From Jaltomata sinuosa (Eukaryota; Streptophyta; Magnoliopsida; Solanales; Solanaceae), in assembly GCA_003996215.1 (NCBI GenBank), contig QJPP01003136.1, positions 1-64,000 of the forward strand: a DNA stretch of 64,000 nt. Reading direction: 5' to 3'. The number at the start of each line of letters is the position of its first letter. Positions within the stretch are counted from its first letter, which is position 1. Of the stretch, positions 57,704 to 64,000 are shown in pieces. The position numbers and the translations under genes were made by a program. The notes below the pieces were generated by a model that made no database searches, was not told the origin of the DNA, and saw only the letters and a list, made by a program, of their open reading frames with translations.

Positions 57704-59687
57704 ATAGAAAGGGAAGATTTTAAGAGTGTGGTACAAGATAATTGGGTATCTGAAGAAGCTACTAATATCTTTATAATCCCGAAGCAAAAGATGAAGACAA
57801 CCAAATTAGCTCTATCTGTATGGAGTAAAGAGAAATTTGGTGACATTTTCAAACAACTTTCCATTAGGGAAGACATTTTAAGAGTCAAAGAGGATTTGTT
57901 TAAAGATAACCCTTTTGTTGCTAACAAATCCATCCTTCAAAGAGCTCATGCTGAATTAAAGCAATACTTGCATTATGAAGAAGAATTTTAGAGGCAGAAA
58001 CCTGGCTTACAATGGTTCATAGAAAGAGACAGTAACACTAAATTCTTCCATAATTTGGTGAAAGGAAGAAGAAAGAGACTTGCTCTTAACAGAATCCTTG
58101 GGAGGGATGGTGTATGGGTGGATGACAGGGAATAGATTGCAGCTGAAGCTATTTCCTTCTTTGAAGAACAGTTCTCCAGTGGCTTCACCTCTACTGATCT
58201 ATCCCTACTGGATTATATTCCATCAGTGATCACAGAAAATGATAATGCCAAACTGAATGCCTTTCCTACATAAGAAGAAATAAAAAGAGTGGTCTTTGAA
58301 CTTAATGGGAATAGTGCAAGTGGTCTAGATGGGTTCAGAGGTCTTTTTATCAACATTGTTGGGATATAGTGGGAGGTGATACAGTGAAGGTGGTGGTAGC
58401 CTTTTTGAAGGCCATACACTCCCTAAATCTATCACTCACACTAATCTTGTCCTACTCCTTAAAAGAGAGGTGGTCCAGACCTTCTCTGACATGAGACCTA
58501 TCAGCCTGAGCAACTTCCTGAACAAAGTCATATCTAGGGTCATCCATGACAGAATTGAAGGACTACTCCCTAACATCATTTCCCAGAACTAATCTGGGTT
58601 TGTAAAAGGAAGGAATATATCTGAGAATGTTCTCCTTGCTCAAGAGATTATCACAGTCATCAAAAAAGGGGGAAACCTGTAAATGTAGTGATTAAGCTTG
58701 ATATGGCTAAAGCATATGACAGGGTGGAATGGAGATTCCTGATCAAGGTACTGGAAAACTTTGACTTTGATGGCCTAGTAGTGGACAAAATCTAGAGATT
58801 GGTGGCAAACAACTAGTACTCTATACTAGTGAATGGACAAGCTCATGGATTCTTTCACTCTAGCAGGGGAGTGAAGCAAGGAGACCCACTATTCCCAACT
58901 CTATTTATTCTCACAGCAGAAGTACCTACTAGGGCCCTAAACCACCTTTTCTCTAACAAAGATTTCAAGGGATTTGGGATGCCTAATTGGAGCTCTGAAC
59001 TGAATCACCTAGCCTATGCTGATGACATAATTATTTTTGTGTCACTGATAATACATCCTTGCATCCATTATGAACACATTGGTGGAGTATGAGAAATAGT
59101 TTGGTCAAACGATAAACAAGGAAAAAAGTTTTTTCTATGCTTATCACAAGACTGCTAATGCTATTATCCAGGAAGTTGAAACTATTACTGGCTTCTCTAG
59201 GGTCACCTTTCCCTTTACTTACCTAGGGTGCCCAATTGTCCATGCTATAAAAAGGAAGATCCACTTTGCAGAGCTTATCAAGAAGGTTCTGAGCAAATTG
59301 CAGATCTGGAAGGGCCAGCTACTTTCTTTTGGAGGAAAGGTTGTTTTAATCAATAGTGTTCTTCAAAGTATGCCCATCTATCTTCTTTCAGCCATTATCC
59401 CTCTAAGTTGTGACATACATGATCTTCACAGATCATTTGCTAGATTTTTGTGGAACTTTAAAGAGGAAAGAAGGAACAAGCACTGGGTTTCTTAGTCTAA
59501 TATCTGCCTACCTAAAGAAAAAAGAGGCTTGGGCTTCAGGTTTGTGTTTGATATATCCAAAGCCATGTTTGTTAAGCTTTGGTGGAACTTCAGAACTAAA
59601 AAGTCTATCTGGGCTAATTTCATGTGGATCAAATACTGTAAAAGGAATAGACCTCAAGTGGTAGAATGAAGGGAAGGATCTCAGACT
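57704..59687 (+). pseudogene. LINE ORF2, reverse transcriptase
   Basis: Several stops and shifts interrupt this domain. Readable motifs are WFIERDSNTKFFHNLVKGRRKRLALNRI, EIKRVVFELNGNSASGLDG, MRPISLSNFLNKVISRVIHDRI, VIKLDMAKAYDRVEWRFLIKVL with the first catalytic Asp, FFHSSRGVKQGDPL and LNHLAYADDIIIF with the YADD box at 59015-59026. Further downstream are FTYLGCPIVHAIKRKIHFAELIKKV and WKGQLLSFGGKVVLINSVLQSMPIYLLS. This is standard plant L1-type RT. Confidence 0.92.
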
Positions 59688-60398
59688 TTGAAGCACATGC
59701 TGGAGGCCAGGAACTACATTGATCAGGAAATCTGGTGGGAGCCTAGGTGTGGGCACTCTAGTGTTTGCTATGACAACTGGACAAAACTAGGGGACCTTTA
59801 TTTTTACCTACCAATATCTAATGAGCATAATTATTCTATGGATGAGGTCAAAAAGCTTATGACAGAAGGAAGATGGAACTATCTAGTACTCCACCAGATG
59901 TTCCCAGAAGAGGTATGCAATCATATAGCCAGAGAAATTGTGGTCTCAGAGGAGTGGGATAGGCCATGGTGGATTCTAAGTAGCTCTGGGAATTTCAGTG
60001 TTGGAAGTTCCTGGGAAGTGGTTAGACAATCTGCTGAATTTCTAGAAGATGACTCCATAGTATGGGGAAAGGGCATCCCCTTCAAGATCTCCTTCTTTCT
60101 TTGGAGACTCTGGAAACAGAGAATTCCTATTGGAGAAGTCTTGGTCAAAATCAGGGTGGTGGAGGAATGTTTAAGTTGCTACTGCTGTGAGAACAATGCA
60201 CGGGAAACCTTTGAGCACCTAGTTATAAGGTGTCCTGTATCTACAAGACTCTGGAGAACATTTGCAGCAGCAGCAGGGGTTCAAGGACCATTTATACAAC
60301 TCAAAGATACTATCCAAAAGTGGTGGAAAGCAAAGTGCTCTACAAAATATAAACCACTATATCAGGCTATTCCTGCATTGGTGCTACGGCAGATATGA
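59688..60398 (+). pseudogene. LINE ORF2, zf-RVT region
   Basis: A 236-codon open stretch after RT. It contains FSVGSSWEVVRQ, IVWGKGIPFKISFFLWRLWKQRIP and CYCCENNARETFEHLVIRCPVSTRLW, the zinc-binding region often annotated zf-RVT at the end of plant LINE polyproteins. It stops at TGA 60396-60398, then continues decayed toward RNase H. Confidence 0.88.
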
Positions 60399-60511
60399 GA
60401 GAGAAGAAACAACATAGCTCATGGGGGAAAGATGTCCTACTATAGCATGGATATGGAGATCAACAAAAACATCTACATGATGTCTAATAAAGGATACCCT
60501 GGCTAAAGTTC

Positions 60512-60995
60512 ATGCCAAATACTTGGCCCATGATAGTCAAATTCTTAGAGGACTACACACCTACCATTGCTTGTAAGGTGGTTTACTGGAAAATGCCCCT
60601 GCAAGGCTCCGATAAATGTAACTCTGATGGAGATACTAAGGGAAATCCTGGACCTAGCTCAGGTGCCTTTTGTTTCAGGGATGGTGAAGGAAATTTGGTC
60701 TGTACAGAAGTTAGGAAGATAGATGATGGCAATAATCTGGTGGCTGAGACTGTGGCATTGAAAATGGGATTACAATACTGCATCAACAACCACCTAATAC
60801 CTCTTACACTGTAAAAGACTCTCTTACTCTAAAAAGGGTACTAGATGGGAGCTAGGAAACCCCTTGGTGCATTGTTATGGAAGTCAGAAGAATCAACATT
60901 CTTAGACACACAGTTCAAGTAGAAGTGGAGCACATTTACAAAAAAGGAAACATGTTGGCAGATTTTTTGCTAACCTTTTGTTCAATTTTGCAGGT
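60512..60995 (+). pseudogene. LINE ORF2, C-terminal RNase H
   Basis: It reads CNSDGDTKGNPGPSSGAFCFRDGEGNLV, in which the first Asp of RVT_3-type RNase H and the GNPG turn are visible, then AETVALKMGLQYCI with the Glu. A stop at 60812 is followed in other frames by VEHIYKKGNMLADFL, which matches the HxxREgN..AD end of the fold. Many plant LINEs carry such an RNase H. Confidence 0.83.
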
Positions 60996-61815
60996 ACACA
61001 CCAGTTAACATACTCATCATTACAAAAAGTTCCCCTAGAAGGCAAAACTATAATCAACATGGACAAACAACAAATCCCCAATCTCTGGATTAGCAGAAAT
61101 CAGAACCACAACCACAACTTATCAACACAAAGAATATAGCAACATTCCAATCTTCAAATACCAAGGTTACAGCAGAAAAAGGAACACAAGGAACATTTCA
61201 AGAAATCCCTTAGTTGGCTACTCTACTCTCTATTGTTCCACATCACCTTGCACAGATCTATGAGGTAGAATCGAGGATGGCTAACCTCTTGGGTCTGAGT
61301 TTTCAGCAGTGGTATTAGCTTCTTGTAAGCTCAACCTGCTAAGACAAGGAATCAAGAGTAAGTTACTCTTCCGACTCTACAAGTGTTCATAAGGCGTCTT
61401 ACGATGATTACCTGCATCAATAGCTTCGATTCCTACTCACCTCGAGTTGAAAAAGTCTTCATCGTGTCTAATTTCATGGTATTTGTAAGATTTGAAAATT
61501 TCTTTCGAAAATTAACCCAAGCTCGAGGTTTTGCGATTTCTTGAACCTACTGTGATGGTGCCTCAGCTGCTTTCTCCAGCTCACTACCTATAGCTCCTCC
61601 ATCGAATGGCGGCGTTCAATGAGATCGACATCGTCCCACCTTCAGATGTGAAGCAACTTTCCCATTTTCGTTATTTCCTTTTTGTCTTTTCGTTATTTTT
61701 GTTGTCTTGTTCTTTATCTCTTTTTGTTTTATTCTCTCTTGGGCCACTTTTGGGCTTCACATTCGTACAGACCTCTTTTTTGGAATAAAATGGCCCTCTT
61801 GGGTCTCTTTAATTT
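60996..61815 (+). other. LINE 3' UTR
   Basis: A T-rich stretch (61670-61770) is followed by TTTTGGAATAAAATGGCCCT, which holds the AATAAA-like polyadenylation signal, and by a short A-rich tail. The 60-codon open frame at 61606 shows no similarity and is not called. Confidence 0.7.
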
Positions 61816-62386
61816 TAAAAAAAATTACTAATACAAGGCGATAACCAAATTTGTGCGCTCATGAATTGTTTGAAAAACAAGTCTCGGCATAGACCCTTAG
61901 CGCATTTGCATTTGCAAGACACTGGTAGTAGAACAATGGGGATGATTAACATCAAGCTCTATGAGGGCACAATTAAACATTCAACATAATCAAAAAGCCC
62001 AGCAAGGGCAATGTCATCACAATCAAGCTCCATACCATAAATAATTATAGGTACCCCTAAACTTAAAGTATGCATGGCCATCGATGCACAAAAAGTAATA
62101 CAAATAAGAATGAGTGCAAAAACTCCCTGATTATACTAATGATGGCGATGATGCCTCCTTGAGTAAAATAGTTGAGGTGGCCTTTGAGGTTGAAGTGGTG
62201 GTGATGCCGATGGTGGGATATAGGTATGCGCTGGGTCAATTTGAAACTAGCCAATGAGGGAATTGCAGGGTCCCATTGCAGCTTAAAAGGACCAAGAGGG
62301 TCATGCACGAACCATCTGTCCTTGGCAGTCATCAACTCATGATAAGAAAATGGCGGTGTTAACCAACTTGGCCTAGGTAGACGTCT
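61816..62386. other. Unassigned sequence right of the LINE
   Basis: No gene found. A CCCCTAAACTTAAAG word (62054) recalls the repeat at 54106-54160 on the other side of the LINE, consistent with both flanks belonging to one older element. Confidence 0.5.
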
Positions 62387-63750
62387 CTATTCAGGCACAG
62401 GTGAATCAGAATGATCCGGATATTTTTGAGCTGATGGCGCAACACACACTACTTGGATTTTGGAGGCACTTTCATCCTTATTTGGGTCCCAACCCGTGCA
62501 CCAATCATTGGGAGGGCTATCAACCATTGGAGAGGATGTAGAGTTCGTCAATGGTAGATTAAGATCCCAATTAGGAATCTTTGGCTCAAAATGCAGTATT
62601 ACTTGCCTAAGATCATCAACCTCCACTTCCATGGTATCCATTCTAACACATAGCTTGCTCACACTTGACACTATCCGCTTCAAAGCCAATTTAATGGCGG
62701 ATTGAATCATGTGAGGGATCTCTCTAGCCGCTTTATGCAAGTGCTCCTCATTATATTGGACAACGCAAGCAAGTTTAAAAACATTACTTGAGGTAGATGT
62801 TGTTACGGGATCCATGTGGGTGGTGTTTGATACCTCTTGAGACGGTGATGGACTGTCTAATTGATTAGAAGTAACAATCTCTGATCCTTCCATAGCACTC
62901 GGGACTTGATCAAAGTGTCTCTTCTTGACAAGCGGGGCATCTTTATCTCTCCTTGTATCTAATTGAACCATTCCATTAGCCCGACTAATTTTATCCAAGG
63001 AGCGAATCCGCAGGCAGTTTGCTTGGAAACACATGAGGCAAATGAGCACAGGAAAGGCCATAGAGGTGTTTTCTTGTCTGGCTTTCCTCTTAAGTTATTC
63101 AGCTATTATATCCCCCTCATGTAATGGAAGACCAGTCATGACACAAGCAATCAAAATAGCCACATCTATAGTAACCTTTGTTTTGTGACCTGTTGGAATG
63201 AGTCGTGTGCACACAAAATCTAACCATATCCGAGCTTCAAACTTGAGGTCAGAGCGATGAATGGGCCCTTTTGAAATGGCCCAAAGAGGGTTTCCCTCAG
63301 CGATTATACTTGCAACCCACTCATATTGGTCCTCTTTCGTAGCTACACGCTCCATGTATTGCGACTCTGGGACTAGTTTATCATCCCATATAGAAAAGTT
63401 GATGGTTGCAGGTGTGACTTCTATTTCTTTTCCTCTCACCTAAAAAAATTTGAGACATGGGAGCTTCCTTATTAAACCCTTATGCTTTAAGATGTTTTGC
63501 CTATCCCGATAAGAGGCATAGAATTCCTACACTAACTCCAGGAAATATGGGCCCAGAGTTTTGGCAAAGTATGTCCAGATTCATTCCCAAAACTACTTGT
63601 GATATTTGGGAAATCAGCTTCAAATACATCCACATCCAACCTTTTTTCGTCCAATATTGGTCACTTCTCCCAAAACTTCAGATAGTATTCCTCCATCCCT
63701 TTGAGGTCAAATCGGATTGCAGGCTCAGTAGGACCCTCATCTTGTGTAGG
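62387..63750 (-). pseudogene. Putative plant transposon protein ORF, second copy
   Basis: Reading the minus strand from about 63750: KGMEEYYLKFWEK, stop, PILDEKRLDVDVFEADFPNI, then after a disrupted stretch MRGKEIEVTPATINFSIWDDK, YEWVASIIAEGNPLWAISKGPIHRSDLKFEARIWLDFVCTRLIPTGHKTKVTIDVAILIACVMTGLPLHEGDIIAE. After one TAA it continues LKRKARQ...MAFPVLICLMCFQANCLRIRSLDKI. This is the same domain class as the third ORF of the Athila-type element (Pfam PF20167 as I recall) and is the better preserved copy. The C-terminal part (62900-62390) has Ser/Thr-rich and amphipathic stretches. Its biochemical role is not known to me. Confidence 0.72.
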
Positions 63751-64000
63751 CAGGCCTACATTTGTGGATGTTGCAGCTTGGACCTCTTTTGGTGGCGCCT
63801 ATTGAAAGGCATATTCCTACAAATAGAGGTTAGCAGCAGGCACCAGGTATCTGTACACAATGAAGAAACTAACAAACTACAAAAATAGACTGCAGAGGAG
63901 TAAAAAAACAAAGTAGGTAACTGATGGCTCATGCGGACCACGTGCAAACCGAACCAAACAGAGTGCGCATTGCACATGACTTTGCATGAGCTAACAAAAA
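63751..64000. other. Window end, unassigned
   Basis: Probably the continuation of the minus-strand element carrying the ORF at 62387-63750. No terminal repeat or coding motif was recognised. Confidence 0.4.

Larger units (their letters stand above)
54841..61815 (+). mobile_element. L1-type plant LINE, decayed
   Basis: The element has ORF1 with a DUF4283-like domain and degraded zinc knuckle, then ORF2 with an endonuclease, reverse transcriptase, zf-RVT region and RNase H, then a 3' UTR. It ends near an A-rich tail after TTTTGGAATAAAATGGCCCT (61768-61815). LINEs move by target-primed reverse transcription and have no LTRs. Both ORFs carry stops and frameshifts. The 5' end is approximate, and no target-site duplication could be confirmed by eye. 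Confidence 0.88.

Noticed and set aside
54820..61830. Target-site duplication of the LINE
   Set aside because: I compared the sequence around the presumed 5' end with TTACTAATACAAGG after the A-rich tail and found no convincing match; the 5' end is not fixed well enough.
63457..63888. A 143-codon plus-strand frame
   Set aside because: It lies antisense to the minus-strand transposon-protein ORF, whose motifs (such as DEKRLDVDVFEADFPNI) are recognisable; the plus frame has none.
1..64000. An endogenous pararetrovirus (caulimovirus) or a true envelope gene
   Set aside because: Integrase is present in every pol region, there is no movement or coat protein, and the third ORFs lack signal peptide and membrane segments.

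Overview
This is 64 kb of plant nuclear repeat DNA. Everything I can identify is a retrotransposon or a retrotransposon remnant. I see no host gene, no RNA gene and no CRISPR or bacterial feature. Ty3/gypsy lineages typical of angiosperms, a plant L1-type LINE with a DUF4283 ORF1, and LTR motifs I associate with Solanaceae point to a large solanaceous genome. The family assignment is inference from recollection; the plant assignment is firm.

Layout. (1) 1-8269, + strand: a young but broken chromovirus (Tekay/Del type). It has a partial 5' LTR, a tRNA-Met primer site, gag-pol with chromodomain, a polypurine tract and a full 2.57 kb 3' LTR. It sits in an older minus-strand LTR (8270-about 10250). 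(2) About 10.69-22.28 kb, minus strand: an Athila-type element with one LTR (20890-22283), a tRNA-Asp-type primer site, gag, protease, RT, RNase H and integrase. After pol come a long spacer and a third ORF related to the 'putative plant transposon protein' domain. (3) 22284-23819: a + strand LTR remnant cut on both sides. (4) 23820-37613, minus strand: three LTRs alternating with two short non-coding internal regions, a tandem array of one non-autonomous family with a period near 5.65 kb. (5) 38148-54048, + strand: a composite. A chromovirus-like LTR, primer site and gag fragment (38148-about 42898) is fused to the 3' two-thirds of a Tat/Ogre-type element: end of RT, two RNase H domains, integrase, repeat-rich 3' region and a 4.2 kb LTR. 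(6) About 54.84-61.82 kb, + strand: a decayed LINE. (7) 62387-about 63750, minus strand: a second copy of the transposon-protein-like ORF.

None of the coding regions is intact; all carry nonsense codons and frameshifts, so products are described as ancestral. The most unusual observations are: a 112-bp LTR-end-plus-primer-site segment repeated inside the Athila gag; a well-formed splice donor, branch point and acceptor placing an 810-bp intron directly before the third ORF; the three-LTR tandem array; the chromovirus/Tat fusion at about 42.9 kb; and a two-step tandem repeat (103/105 bp inside 208 bp) behind the Tat integrase. I found no convincing new biological system; these are the best leads.
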